From Calothrix sp. C42_A2020_038 (GTDB lineage Bacteria > Cyanobacteriota > Cyanobacteriia > Cyanobacteriales > Nostocaceae): 64,000 nucleotides of DNA. This document shows positions 26,643 through 34,405 of the stretch, piece by piece. Where the stretch lies: contig JACYLQ010000006.1 in NCBI GenBank assembly GCA_015272395.1, positions 90,197 through 154,196 on the forward strand, read 5' to 3'. The notes below the pieces were generated by a model, which saw only the letters and a program-made list of their open reading frames with translations, was not told where the DNA came from and searched no databases. The stretch's first letter is position 1, and every line of letters begins with the position of its first letter. Made by a program: the position numbers and the translations under genes.

Positions 26643-26987
26643 ATGAAACAAATGTTGCCTGTGCCGCCAGAAGTTGTGCAACAAGTCGCGGAATACTTCA
26701 GCCTGCTGAGTGAACCAATGCGGCTGAGGTTGTTGCATCTACTGCGGGATGAAGAAAAATGCGTACAAGAGTTGGTGGAGGCAACACAGACGTCTCAGGC
26801 GAATGTCTCAAAACACCTGAAGGTGATGTGGCAAGCCGGAATTCTTAGCCGTCGTAGTGAAGGTACTTGTGCGTACTACCGAGTTGAAGATGAAATGATT
26901 TTTGAGCTTTGTAATCGAGTTTGCGATCGCCTTGCGACCAGACTCGAACAACAAGCCAAGAATTTTCGTGTTCTAAATACAAAATAG
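26643..26987 (+). CDS. ArsR/SmtB-type winged-helix regulator
   Basis: The 114-residue protein is a compact winged helix: LLSEPMRLRLLHLL in helix 2, ELVEATQTSQANVSKHLKVMWQAGIL as the helix-turn-helix, and a wing SEGTCAYYRVED. It has four cysteines (40, 76, 90, 94), with the C40-VQEL context resembling but not equal to the ELCVCDL metal site of ArsR. The 90/94 CxxxC pair sits in the C-terminal helix. The sensed signal could be redox or metal; the sequence does not settle this. The next gene downstream (GerMN) is on the opposite strand, so its target is unclear. Confidence 0.8.
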   Translation: MKQMLPVPPEVVQQVAEYFSLLSEPMRLRLLHLLRDEEKCVQELVEATQTSQANVSKHLKVMWQAGILSRRSEGTCAYYRVEDEMIFELCNRVCDRLATRLEQQAKNFRVLNTK

Positions 26988-27025
26988 TAACCTTGGGTGT
27001 GCAGACGCGACATCCAAAGTATCTT

Positions 27026-27096
27026 TTGTCATAAATTTTGTATAGACGCGGTGTCATAGCCCTATGGGCATAGCATAGCAGCGCGTCTCTACATAA
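27026..27096. repeat. GTAGAGACGCG-type inverted repeat
   Basis: The segment starts near AGACGCGGTGTCATAGC and ends GCGCGTCTCTAC, giving an imperfect stem-loop, a form repeated at 30017-30047 and 61570-61655. It lies between the ArsR gene and the 3' end of the GerMN gene and could terminate both. Confidence 0.5.
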
Positions 27097-27711
27097 TTAC
27101 AATTGATAGTTTTTGCTAAAGCTGTCACGAGTTAAGGGTTGGTCTAATTCCAAACCTTCTCCGCCTAAAACATCCAACTGTTTACCGTTTACATCAATGT
27201 AAACTTTGGCATTGGGGTTTAAGCTAGTGGCAGTATATACAACTTGTCCGACACGTCCTGTCATCGACGCGCTACCACCACCACTAGTAAATTCTTCAGA
27301 TAGATTTACGCGAACACTGTCATTCTCAACTTTGACATCTAATACTTTTGTTCCCGATGGAATTGTGCTACTAGTGTCTCCATCGTTTTTTGCTGTCAAT
27401 AAGCTATTAAATGCAGCTTGTAAAAATTGATTCGGGTTATCTTTAGATGCTGATACCTTTACTGGTAGAGGCACTAATTGGAAATTCGTACCAGTATCTT
27501 TCAATAAATAAATTTCTGCTGTTTGCTCTGACCCTGGAAGCGTTTGAGAATTACTGGGGTTAATTCGTTCTTTTGGAGTATTAACTGGTGTATTTGTATT
27601 ATTTGCCTGCCAAGTTATCCAAGCCACACCTCCGCTAACTGCTACGACTGCGGCAGAAACTGCTGCAATTACGCCGGAAGATATACGGTTATTTCTTTGT
27701 TGTTCTCTCAT
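27097..27711 (-). CDS. GerMN domain lipoprotein-like or membrane-anchored protein
   Basis: The 204-residue protein has an N-terminal membrane anchor (GVIAAVSAAVVAVSGGVAW), a Pro/Thr/Asn-rich linker, and a GerMN domain: AEIYLLKD, then a NPNQFLQAAFNSLLT segment, DVKVENDSVRVNLSEEF and GQVVYTATSLNPNAKVYIDVNG. In Bacillus GerM is a sporulation/germination protein; cyanobacterial members are presumed envelope proteins of unknown role. AAGAAAGG precedes the ATG. It lies 66 bases from the DUF2993 gene end; the two minus-strand genes may be cotranscribed. Confidence 0.8.
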   Translation of the reverse strand: MREQQRNNRISSGVIAAVSAAVVAVSGGVAWITWQANNTNTPVNTPKERINPSNSQTLPGSEQTAEIYLLKDTGTNFQLVPLPVKVSASKDNPNQFLQAAFNSLLTAKNDGDTSSTIPSGTKVLDVKVENDSVRVNLSEEFTSGGGSASMTGRVGQVVYTATSLNPNAKVYIDVNGKQLDVLGGEGLELDQPLTRDSFSKNYQL

Positions 27712-27777
27712 ATTTTTGACCTTTCTTGTAGCTGTGAACCATAAATATGATTACTTTTGCCATGCATTACGATGAAC

Positions 27778-28581
27778 TTATAACCTGACATTCAACAATT
27801 TTGAAGAAGGTTCAATTCTTACAAAAGCACCTATTTCTAACTCATTGGCTTTCATATTAAATTTCAGAATTCGCATTATTAAACCGTCAGCTTCCAAGTT
27901 ACCTAAATCTAAGCGTTGGTTAAGATTATTTACTATAACATTTAGAAATCGGGTTGGAACTTCTTCCTCGTTCACTTTTGCAACTGGATGAATTAGCTTC
28001 AGTCTTCTTCCAGCTTCTATTTCAATCCCTGTCTCTATCTTTATCAGTAATGGCTCTGTATTATTTTCCTCCTGTATTTCTACTTGAAAACCAATACGCT
28101 GATTAGCTAAAAATTTTACTTTAGGATTAGCAATACGGTACACAGGCTCAGGCGCCGTATTCACTGTCCCAGCAGAAGTAATGTTTAGCTTACGAAGGCG
28201 CGCTAAGAATGCTTCCGACTGTAAAAGTTCATTGATATCAGCTTCGGTGAGAACGACCCGGCAACCAGCTTGTAAAGGTTGCTTAAGCAAAGGTCGTTGT
28301 TTTCGATTACGAAAATTAAATTCAATAGCGTCGGTCTCTAACTCCAACGCGGTGATGCGAAAATCCTGGCGCTTTAATTGTAGCGAACGTCCAGCAATTC
28401 GGATCTGATTAATTTTCCCTTGTAGCAATTGATGCGTTGGTGCATTATCCACACGCACTTGTAACTGCTCAAAAGAAGTTAACTGTGAACGAATTGCATT
28501 TTCAGCCGTGTGGTCAAGAAGTATTCCAGCAGGAGTAATTAAGCCCAACAATCCAGATAAAAGTATAGTTATCAATTCCAT
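27778..28581 (-). CDS. DUF2993 (LmeA-like) protein
   Basis: The ATG at 28581 gives a 267-residue protein that begins with a hydrophobic segment (MELITILLSGLLGLITPAGI). A strand-rich domain follows (ALELETDAIEFNF, VLTEADINELLQSEAFLARL, IGFQVEIQEE), which is the DUF2993 pattern; the mycobacterial relative LmeA binds phosphatidylinositol lipids. Upstream in frame 17 more codons exist (to 28632) but contain no conserved residues. The lipid ligand here is unknown. It is encoded before the GerMN gene on the same strand. Confidence 0.75.
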   Translation of the reverse strand: MELITILLSGLLGLITPAGILLDHTAENAIRSQLTSFEQLQVRVDNAPTHQLLQGKINQIRIAGRSLQLKRQDFRITALELETDAIEFNFRNRKQRPLLKQPLQAGCRVVLTEADINELLQSEAFLARLRKLNITSAGTVNTAPEPVYRIANPKVKFLANQRIGFQVEIQEENNTEPLLIKIETGIEIEAGRRLKLIHPVAKVNEEEVPTRFLNVIVNNLNQRLDLGNLEADGLIMRILKFNMKANELEIGAFVRIEPSSKLLNVRL

Positions 28582-28754
28582 ACTAGCTTTGTACGTGCTT
28601 TTTGTTACATATAATCTCCTGTAGAGTAACACTTGTAGGTAAAATATTAAGTCGAGATAAAAAGATATATACTACTTCATCACGTTCAAGCTCAATTCCG
28701 AACAAGCAGTAAGAAGTTTTTTATGGGTTTGAAAATTTGGGCGCTTACGACAAA

Positions 28755-28895
28755 CTATTCAACATCCGTACAACCCGTCAACGTAGCTACCAACTCAGCA
28801 CTTGTACAATTATTGACGATAATAGCTTCTTCACAAACTTTGATAATAGCAGTATCAACACCTTTGCAAAAATAATAATTATGCTCAATAAGCAT
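28755..28895 (-). CDS. Possible 46-residue cysteine-containing small protein
   Basis: A minus-strand frame from ATG (28895) to TAG encodes 46 residues with four cysteines (10, 21, 30, 42) and an acidic, helical look: HNYYFCKGVDTAIIKVCEEA, then NCTSAELVATLTGC. The spacing of the cysteines suggests a compact metal site or disulfides. It lies in a 564-base stretch (28582-29145) that otherwise has only a MITE end at 28906-28940. I know no family for it. It may be a remnant or a chance frame. Confidence 0.35.
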   Translation of the reverse strand: MLIEHNYYFCKGVDTAIIKVCEEAIIVNNCTSAELVATLTGCTDVE

Positions 28896-28905
28896 GATTT
28901 TCCCT

Positions 28906-28940
28906 AGTGGTTCATGTTAAAAGTTTTGGTGGGTTGGCTG
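28906..28940. repeat. MITE-like element, one-end fragment
   Basis: AGTGGTTCATGTTAAAAGTT followed by TTGGTGGGTTGG is one intact end of the same element family as at 21741 and 56189; the opposite end is not found. Next to it is CAACGGATGTAGCGGATGTAAAGG, similar to repeats at 14840-14870. Confidence 0.5.
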
Positions 28941-29145
28941 GCAACGGATGTAGCGGATGTAAAGGATGGGTTATTCCTCTAATTTTCTCCTTGTTTCCTG
29001 GCTTTCAAATGGGCCATAACAACCGTGGCAAAGGGATTGTCGCTGACTTCTAGTTCTTCCCAACGGTTGTTTTATTCTTTCTTTTAACTTGGCTAAAGGC
29101 ATTTGGACAAACTGCTGATTATAATATCCAAAATCTAAAATTTGT

Positions 29146-29724
29146 TTACCATTCTTCTGCCCAGTAGACAATTTCTGAAGTTCGACGGTTAATAGCAACA
29201 CCATAACTGTCGCCGTGATTCCACTTAAAATCTTTACTACCTCTATCTGAGGCGCCTAGCACCAAGATTTCGTAATCAAAGGGAAATGTATTATCAGTAG
29301 CATCATCACTGGTGTGGAAAAATGTGGTCGGTACACCGTTAGGCTTTTCGATGTGTTCGTTTGTGTTACCACCTCTAAATTTATACTTTGCAGCCTGACG
29401 ATATTTTGCGATTAAGTAATCTATCCTAGTTTGTGGTTGTTTCATTCGTAATTGCAGCACATTACCCCCCTGCATATACCCAGGTGAGTAAACAAAGCGA
29501 ATTTCTGTAGCGTCAGTAGGTATTTCAGTAGGGAAATGATTTATTTGTGCTTTATTTAACCACAACCTTGATCGTACTTCTTGATAACGCCCGGTGTCTT
29601 TAACTATTTGATTTTCCTGTCTTTGATCAAGCGCGCGACTTAGAAAAAATCCTCCTCCGACTAGCCCTATCCCTCCCATTGACATCAAAAATACTGTAAT
29701 TATTTTTACAAGACTTTTTTTCAT
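29146..29724 (-). CDS. Hypothetical membrane-anchored protein
   Basis: The 192-residue protein has a basic start (MKKSLVKII) and a hydrophobic helix VFLMSMGGIGLVGGGFFL, so it is a single-pass or exported protein. The rest is a soluble domain with INHFPTEIPTDATEIRFVYS and ends with INRRTSEIVYWAEEW. I do not recognise the domain. It is separated by 383 gene-free bases from the gene upstream on the same strand. It has the look of a conserved but unnamed cyanobacterial periplasmic protein. Confidence 0.6.
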   Translation of the reverse strand: MKKSLVKIITVFLMSMGGIGLVGGGFFLSRALDQRQENQIVKDTGRYQEVRSRLWLNKAQINHFPTEIPTDATEIRFVYSPGYMQGGNVLQLRMKQPQTRIDYLIAKYRQAAKYKFRGGNTNEHIEKPNGVPTTFFHTSDDATDNTFPFDYEILVLGASDRGSKDFKWNHGDSYGVAINRRTSEIVYWAEEW

Positions 29725-30107
29725 TTAGCTGGGTATTTTTTAGAGTTTTTTAAGTCCTATTACCCAATTACTAATTGAATAAGTAATTTTCCGTATCTAG
29801 CTACGGATATATTTACAAAACTTTTCAATAAAATTCGTAATTTTGCTGAAGACAATGACTCTCGGACTCTCCCAATGGAAGCAGTAAGTACGATATTACT
29901 ATTAAATTTGATGAAATTGAGTTTAACAAGCCAACAGATAAATAATATTATGTCCGGTTGATTGCCCACCCCGGTAGAGAACGACAGTCTGGTTACGTAA
30001 TCGTAATAAAATCATTGTAGAGACGCGTAAAACCGAAGCGTCTCTACATTATCGGTAATTATGGGTAATCAACTGCACATGACATACACAAGACCTTGAT
30101 GTGCAAA
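29725..30107. other. Gap with a GTAGAGACGC hairpin
   Basis: GTAGAGACGC (30017-30026) pairs perfectly with GCGTCTCTAC (30038-30047), and on the minus strand an AATGATTTTATT run follows. The hairpin could end the transcript of the upstream 140-residue orphan gene. No gene is seen in the remaining sequence. Confidence 0.55.
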
Positions 30108-30530
30108 TCAAGCAGCCCAAGTTTGGTTTACACCAGAGAATTTAGTGATATCTGCAATTGTTGCTTTCGTTTCAGTAATTTCTTGTTCTTCGACTTCACC
30201 ATCAATGATATTAGTTTCTTGATTAGTAGCCATGATACTTGCAGCAAGGTTGCCAAGTGTAGCAACTCTAACTGGCTCATGTGCGGTATCGAATCGAAAG
30301 CTGTTAGTACTGGCGCCAACTTCTGACATACCTTGTGACTTTGATATCCGTAGCTCCACAAGTACCTTTTGCATTGCACTGTAAGAGTCTGCATTCATCT
30401 GTGCGTTTGTATCACTTCTTCTACGCAGAAAATCAATGTTCAAACACTCCTTATTTGAACATGATGGCGCCTTATCATTACCTTTGCCATCGCTCCCATT
30501 GCTGGAAGTGTTAAAGTCATTATTTTGCAT
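30108..30530 (-). CDS. Orphan protein of unknown function
   Basis: I chose ATG at 30530, eight bases after AAAGGA, giving 140 residues; the longer frame starting at 30599 has no ribosome site. The product is hydrophilic, starts with an Asn/Ser/Gly-rich segment containing two cysteines (24, 29), and has an acidic region ETNIIDGEVEEQEITETKA before a short C-terminus TKFSGVNQTWAA. It has no membrane segment or known motif. Its Gly/Ala-rich shape around LGNLAASIMA is reminiscent of leader peptides of modified natural products, but no modification enzyme lies nearby. I cannot assign a function. Confidence 0.5.
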   Translation of the reverse strand: MQNNDFNTSSNGSDGKGNDKAPSCSNKECLNIDFLRRRSDTNAQMNADSYSAMQKVLVELRISKSQGMSEVGASTNSFRFDTAHEPVRVATLGNLAASIMATNQETNIIDGEVEEQEITETKATIADITKFSGVNQTWAA

Positions 30531-30680
30531 ATTCTTAATCCTTTCTAAGAGAACACAGATGCCACGGAAATAATCTAAATTCCCGCAGGGTAATCGCAAA
30601 TTCTAACAATTGCTAATTTGAAATAAAGGGCAAAAGATAAGGTTGAGAAAAAGTTTTGCACAGGACAGCCAAAAAAATAC

Positions 30681-30710
30681 AGGTAAAGAAGTTAACTAAC
30701 TTTTTTACCT
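30681..30710 (-). terminator. Stem-loop with T tract on the minus strand
   Basis: AGGTAAAGAAGTTA pairs with TAACTTTTTTACCT almost perfectly (30681-30710), and on the minus strand a TGTATTTTTTT run follows. It would stop transcripts from the right, such as the small gene at 31085. The rest of 30531-31084 is gene-free and unremarkable. Confidence 0.5.
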
Positions 30711-31084
30711 TTAATTTCCTGAGCTTTACCCTACAGCTTTTTCGCGCTAACTTACCATTTGCCCTATTCAGATAGGCTTTTCGACTTGTCAGGGAGGAAT
30801 TCACGCATCGGCTTTCACCGAATTGCTATGGTTGATATTATGAGCATTTATAAGACTAAAGTGAATACGTAGTTACACTGAAATTACTATTCACTTGCCC
30901 TTGAAGTTCAGTGTAAATCACGGTATCATTTACGAATTCAGGCGCTATGCAGCACTAATTGGCTTTTTGATTTGCATGTAGGGGGTATTACCCCTGATGT
31001 GCTTAACCCCTAAATTATGACACCCCTCATAGGTTTTGGCAAGTTTTTGATATAAGTTAAGTACTGATAAGCAATTTTCTTGTG

Positions 31085-31330
31085 TTACACGTTTTTCAGA
31101 AAAAATCTAAGCACGGAATCGCGACACCCAAGCAAGACATTGAACTTATACACCCATCTACAAGATAAACCGCGCTTGATCATATCCCTCACCACTCCAC
31201 TTACCTCTTGCATCCGTTCCCTTTTCTGCTTATTTTCTTTTCGGACTAGGGCATCATAGGCTTTATTATCAGCTGATGATAAAGTTGCTTTCCACGCCCT
31301 ATACTCCTCTCCCGGAGTGCGTTGAACCAC
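31085..31330 (-). CDS. Small hypothetical protein, possibly a fragment
   Basis: A GTG at 31330 gives 81 codons. The first 55 residues are hydrophilic and helical (EYRAWKATLSSADNKAYDAL, then RKENKQKRERMQEVSG), which looks like genuine coding sequence, while the last 20 (KFNVLLGCRDSVLRFFLKN) look unrelated. This pattern suggests a broken C-terminus. A stop lies just upstream of the GTG. No family is recognised. Confidence is low. Confidence 0.3.
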   Translation of the reverse strand: MVQRTPGEEYRAWKATLSSADNKAYDALVRKENKQKRERMQEVSGVVRDMIKRGLSCRWVYKFNVLLGCRDSVLRFFLKNV

Positions 31331-31759
31331 GGGGTCAATTCTGGCTTAAATACGGCGCCAGCGTGCGACTAAGAAACGAGTAGTAGAGGATAATTTATTT
31401 ACACAAAGTAAGTGATTATAGTAATCATATTTGATTTCTGAAAAAATCTCAGTACCTGTACCTTGATGTGGTGGGCAATGCCCACCTTACGTATATTTCA
31501 AAAATCAAATATCAAAAATCAAATATTAGTCCTATAGGACTTACGCTAATTAATAAACAAAGGCGCCAGCAACATTGTATCTGTCTGGAGCGAAATATAT
31601 TCAAGGGTTTGCTTGAAATTGTCAAGTCGGCGCAAACTTTGTAATAAACCAACGTTTCTAAGCTCACGGCGCACTTGATTAGAAATAGAATGGGAGAGAG
31701 AAGACGGGGAAGCGTGATGATTGATTTAAAATAATGTTCTAAGGATAAAAGGAGTAATC
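31331..31759. other. Gene-free stretch with a small palindrome
   Basis: The palindrome GTGGGCAATGCCCAC (near 31472-31486) is a common cyanobacterial intergenic hairpin, and a short CAAATATCAAAAATC-type repeat follows. The remaining sequence up to the Uma2 gene is without a clear feature. Confidence 0.5.
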
Positions 31760-32383
31760 ATGACCCAAACACGACCCGAACGAAAGCTATTTACCTTTGA
31801 TGAATTTATCGAATGGTATCCCAACAATGGTAAAAGTTATGAACTACATGATGGAGTAATAATTGAGATGCCACCAGCAACAGGTGATCATACAGATATT
31901 ATTGGTTTTTTAACCGATATGATACTTGAAGCAATTCATCAAGATAAACGTCCTTACAGAACTTCAGAATCAGCACTCGTGAAAACACCAAATGAGCTAT
32001 CAGCTTACAAACCTGATATGTTGGTAATTAATCGCGGAAATCTCAAAAATGAACCATTGTGGAAAAAACAATCTACACTTATTTACCCTGAATCTGTACC
32101 CTTAATCATTGAGATAGTTAGTAGCAACTGGCAGGATGATTATGATAAGAAGTTTAATGATTATGAAGCTATGGGTATTCCAGAATACTGGATTGTTGAT
32201 TATGCTGCGTTCGGTGGACGTAAATACATTGGTAAGCCTAAACAACCTACGATTTTTGTATGTGACTTAATCGATGGGGAATATCAGATGACACCATTTA
32301 GAAGTACAGATAGTATTGTATCGTCTACATTTCCACAGTTGAACTTAACAGTACAACAGATTTTTGACTCGGTTGCAGTTTAA
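31760..32383 (+). CDS. Uma2 family (DUF820) endonuclease-like protein
   Basis: The 207-residue protein is a second Uma2/PD-(D/E)XK member: FTFDEFIEWYPNNGKSYELH, then AYKPDMLVINRG (Asp), VPLIIEIVSSNWQDDYDKK (Glu ... Lys), and YEAMGIPEYWIVDY. AAAGGAG precedes the ATG. Its similarity to the one at 14109 is limited to these motifs. The region around it is accessory in character: a probable pseudogene fragment and repeats follow. The biological role of Uma2 proteins is not established. Confidence 0.85.
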   Translation: MTQTRPERKLFTFDEFIEWYPNNGKSYELHDGVIIEMPPATGDHTDIIGFLTDMILEAIHQDKRPYRTSESALVKTPNELSAYKPDMLVINRGNLKNEPLWKKQSTLIYPESVPLIIEIVSSNWQDDYDKKFNDYEAMGIPEYWIVDYAAFGGRKYIGKPKQPTIFVCDLIDGEYQMTPFRSTDSIVSSTFPQLNLTVQQIFDSVAV

Positions 32384-32440
32384 AAGTATTAATGTGGGAT
32401 GAAATTCATATCTGCAATTTTGAGAATGGTAACCCCTTAG

Positions 32441-32458
32441 AACTTTTGACATGAGCCA
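32441..32458. repeat. MITE-like end fragment
   Basis: AACTTTTGACATGAGCCAGT matches the ACTTTTGACATGAACCGCT end of the 21741 copy. Only this end is recognisable. Confidence 0.45.
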
Positions 32459-32611
32459 GTCGGTTGGGTTGTGCGATCACGTAACCCAAGATTTACCCAG
32501 AAATTCGCAGTATAAACTAAACATAGCTACAGTAACAAGGGTTATATGCTGGCGGCTACGGGCTTAAGGTGTCAAAATAGAAACAACCCCCACGTCAAAA
32601 CCCAAAATCCT

Positions 32612-32698
32612 ATGAGTAGCGCCTATCAAATCAAGCCCTGGACACAGGTAGTCACTCCCCATGCTGATATTCTACCAAATTTAGATGCGTTTACCCTG
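32612..32698 (+). pseudogene. N-terminal remnant resembling a DUF499 ATPase
   Basis: From ATG at 32612 about 26 codons read KPWTQVVTPHADILPNLDAF, close to the conserved 'KPW..VV.PH.DI' N-terminus of large DUF499 ATPases that occur with methyltransferases in candidate phage-defence loci. The frame then runs into a GGAGAGG repeat and stops. The large remainder of the protein is missing, so this is a likely remnant left by deletion or repeat insertion. The assignment rests on this short motif only. Confidence 0.4.
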
Positions 32699-32735
32699 CC
32701 TCTCCTGAAAGGAGAGGGGTTGGGGGAGAGGTTTT
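32690..32735. repeat. GGAGAGG-type repeat
   Basis: CCTCTCCT / AGGAGAGG (32699-32717) forms an 8-bp hairpin followed by GGGTTGGGGGAGAGG, the same motif as at 55460. It truncates the DUF499-like fragment and could end the downstream minus gene (32739). Confidence 0.55.
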
Positions 32736-32738
32736 CAA

Positions 32739-34289
32739 TTACAACGACTGTTTAATATTGATTATACTGGCTGGACTTTGTATACCGTAACGAGTCACAC
32801 CCGATACTGCTACCGCATCAATTTGAGCATCATTTAATAAATACGAGTTTTGACTAGCTGGTAAGATATTTGTTGTCCATTCGTTTCCTATTTTTGTCTG
32901 AACTACCCATAACCATACTGGTTTTTTTCCTGTTGTTTTCCAAGTTAGTTGAGTAGTGTTGGAAGTTGCGTCTTTTTGAATATTTAATGTTGGTTGAGTA
33001 GGTGCTGTTTTGTTGAGCCAGGGTGATGCTGGTACTAATGCTTGATTTTGGTAGCTTTCCTGTGATAGTAAATCTGATACTCCGGTTCGGTTTTGCATTA
33101 AAGGTTTCATGCTGAAGTGGATGTTGCCGGCGCCTGCAAAACCGCGCGTGGTTTTGATTTGATAAAGTATTTCGTGAGCATCCCAGTTTTGACGCTCTTT
33201 GTTGCCAACTCGACTCGTGTAAACAGAAGCCCAAATATGGCGCCCTTTCGGATTCTGATTCATCCACCAGTTCAAAAGTACTGGATAACTTTGGGCTGTT
33301 TGTTCAATTTTCCAATATAGCTGTGGTGAAAAGTAATCTAACCAACCTTCCATTAACCATTTTCTAGAGTCAGCAAATATTTGCTCATAAGCGTTAAAAC
33401 CTCTAGCTTGATTTATATTGGATATCTGCTTTGGATATCCAGGTTTCCAAGTTCCGAAGGGACTGATGCCTACTTTCACCCAAGGTTTTGCAGTTTTGAT
33501 GTTTTCGTATAACCGTTGTACGAATGTGTTGATGTTTTCTCGGCGCCAGTCGTTACGACTGAGTTGACCTGCAGAATTGAGATATTTTGAATAGCTGATG
33601 TCGTCGGGAAATTCGATAACTTGATTGTTTTCGTTCCGTTCTGGATATGGGTAAAAATAATCATCGATAATGATGCCATCAACATCATAACGTTTGACTA
33701 CATCCATCATCACTTTTAACGAGTAGTCCTGAACTTCTTTTTCGCCTGGGTCTAACCACATATACCGACCATATTGTCTAACTAAATCTGGACGTGTTTT
33801 TGTAATATGGTTCGGCGCCACTTCTGATTTTGCTTGGGGATGACTCGCGCGGTAAGGATTAAACCAAACATGTAATTCTAAACCACGTTTGTGCGCCTCT
33901 TGAATTGCAAAAGTCAAAGGGTCATAATTTGGTTCGGGAGGTTTGCCCATTGTGCCTGTTAGAAACTCTGACCAAGGTTCATAGGGTGATGCGTATAAAG
34001 CATCAGCCATTGGACGAACTTGGAAAAGTATGGCATTTAGTTTTAATTGTGCGGCTCTATCTAAAATAGCAACCAGTTCTGCTTTTTGTTGGTCTGTACT
34101 CAGTCCAGGTTGAGAGGGAAAGTCTATATTAGCTACGGTAGCAACCCATACACCTCGGAATTCTCGTGTTGGAAGTGGGGGAGTGCTAATTACAGCTTGT
34201 TTGACTTGTTGTTCCTGGGAGTGAACTGGAGAGGCTGCTGCTAGGAGAAACAATCCGCTTAGAATTGTAGCTTTGATGTTTAAATTCAC
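32739..34289 (-). CDS. GH10-like glycosyl hydrolase (DUF187 / GHL10), exported
   Basis: The 516-residue protein has a signal peptide (ATILSGLFLLAAASPVHS, cleavage near residue 25) and a catalytic domain starting REFRGVWVATVANIDFPSQ, with LKLNAILFQVRPMADALY, then HVWFNPYRAS and DVDGIIIDDYFYP, the pattern of the YngK/DUF187 glycosyl-hydrolase-like family. A C-terminal beta domain (about 415-510) follows. Family members act on cell-wall glycan chains or similar beta-linked polymers, but the substrate here is unknown. It presumably acts in the periplasm or cell wall. The gene is divergent from the acyltransferase gene at 34406. Confidence 0.88.
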   Translation of the reverse strand: MNLNIKATILSGLFLLAAASPVHSQEQQVKQAVISTPPLPTREFRGVWVATVANIDFPSQPGLSTDQQKAELVAILDRAAQLKLNAILFQVRPMADALYASPYEPWSEFLTGTMGKPPEPNYDPLTFAIQEAHKRGLELHVWFNPYRASHPQAKSEVAPNHITKTRPDLVRQYGRYMWLDPGEKEVQDYSLKVMMDVVKRYDVDGIIIDDYFYPYPERNENNQVIEFPDDISYSKYLNSAGQLSRNDWRRENINTFVQRLYENIKTAKPWVKVGISPFGTWKPGYPKQISNINQARGFNAYEQIFADSRKWLMEGWLDYFSPQLYWKIEQTAQSYPVLLNWWMNQNPKGRHIWASVYTSRVGNKERQNWDAHEILYQIKTTRGFAGAGNIHFSMKPLMQNRTGVSDLLSQESYQNQALVPASPWLNKTAPTQPTLNIQKDATSNTTQLTWKTTGKKPVWLWVVQTKIGNEWTTNILPASQNSYLLNDAQIDAVAVSGVTRYGIQSPASIINIKQSL

Positions 34290-34322
34290 AAACTTTATAC
34301 TTATAGGACTTACGTTTTCTCT

Positions 34323-34355
34323 AGATTCCTAATTTCTTCAAGAAGTCAGGAATCT
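34323..34355. repeat. Degenerate AGATTCC hairpin between divergent genes
   Basis: AGATTCCTAATTTCTT pairs with AAGAAGTCAGGAATCT with one mismatch and a wobble pair. It is a degenerate copy of the hairpins at 42985 and 52915. Here it lies in a divergent promoter gap, so it is not simply a terminator. Confidence 0.55.
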
Positions 34356-34405
34356 TTAAAAATTTTGACAAAAATAATTACAAATAAACTTACTGATAAA
34401 TACAA

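Noticed and set aside
28971..29204. Minus-strand frame of 77 codons overlapping the 3' end of the hypothetical gene at 29146
   Set aside because: Its start lies inside the other gene and no ribosome site is seen. Its C-terminal part (SLCHGCYGPFESQ) looks slightly protein-like but is not enough.
29760..29969. Minus-strand frame of 69 codons
   Set aside because: Lies in AT-rich gap with no ribosome site and no motif.
30613..30804. Minus-strand frame of 63 codons, basic
   Set aside because: No ribosome site, odd composition, and it crosses the hairpin at 30681.
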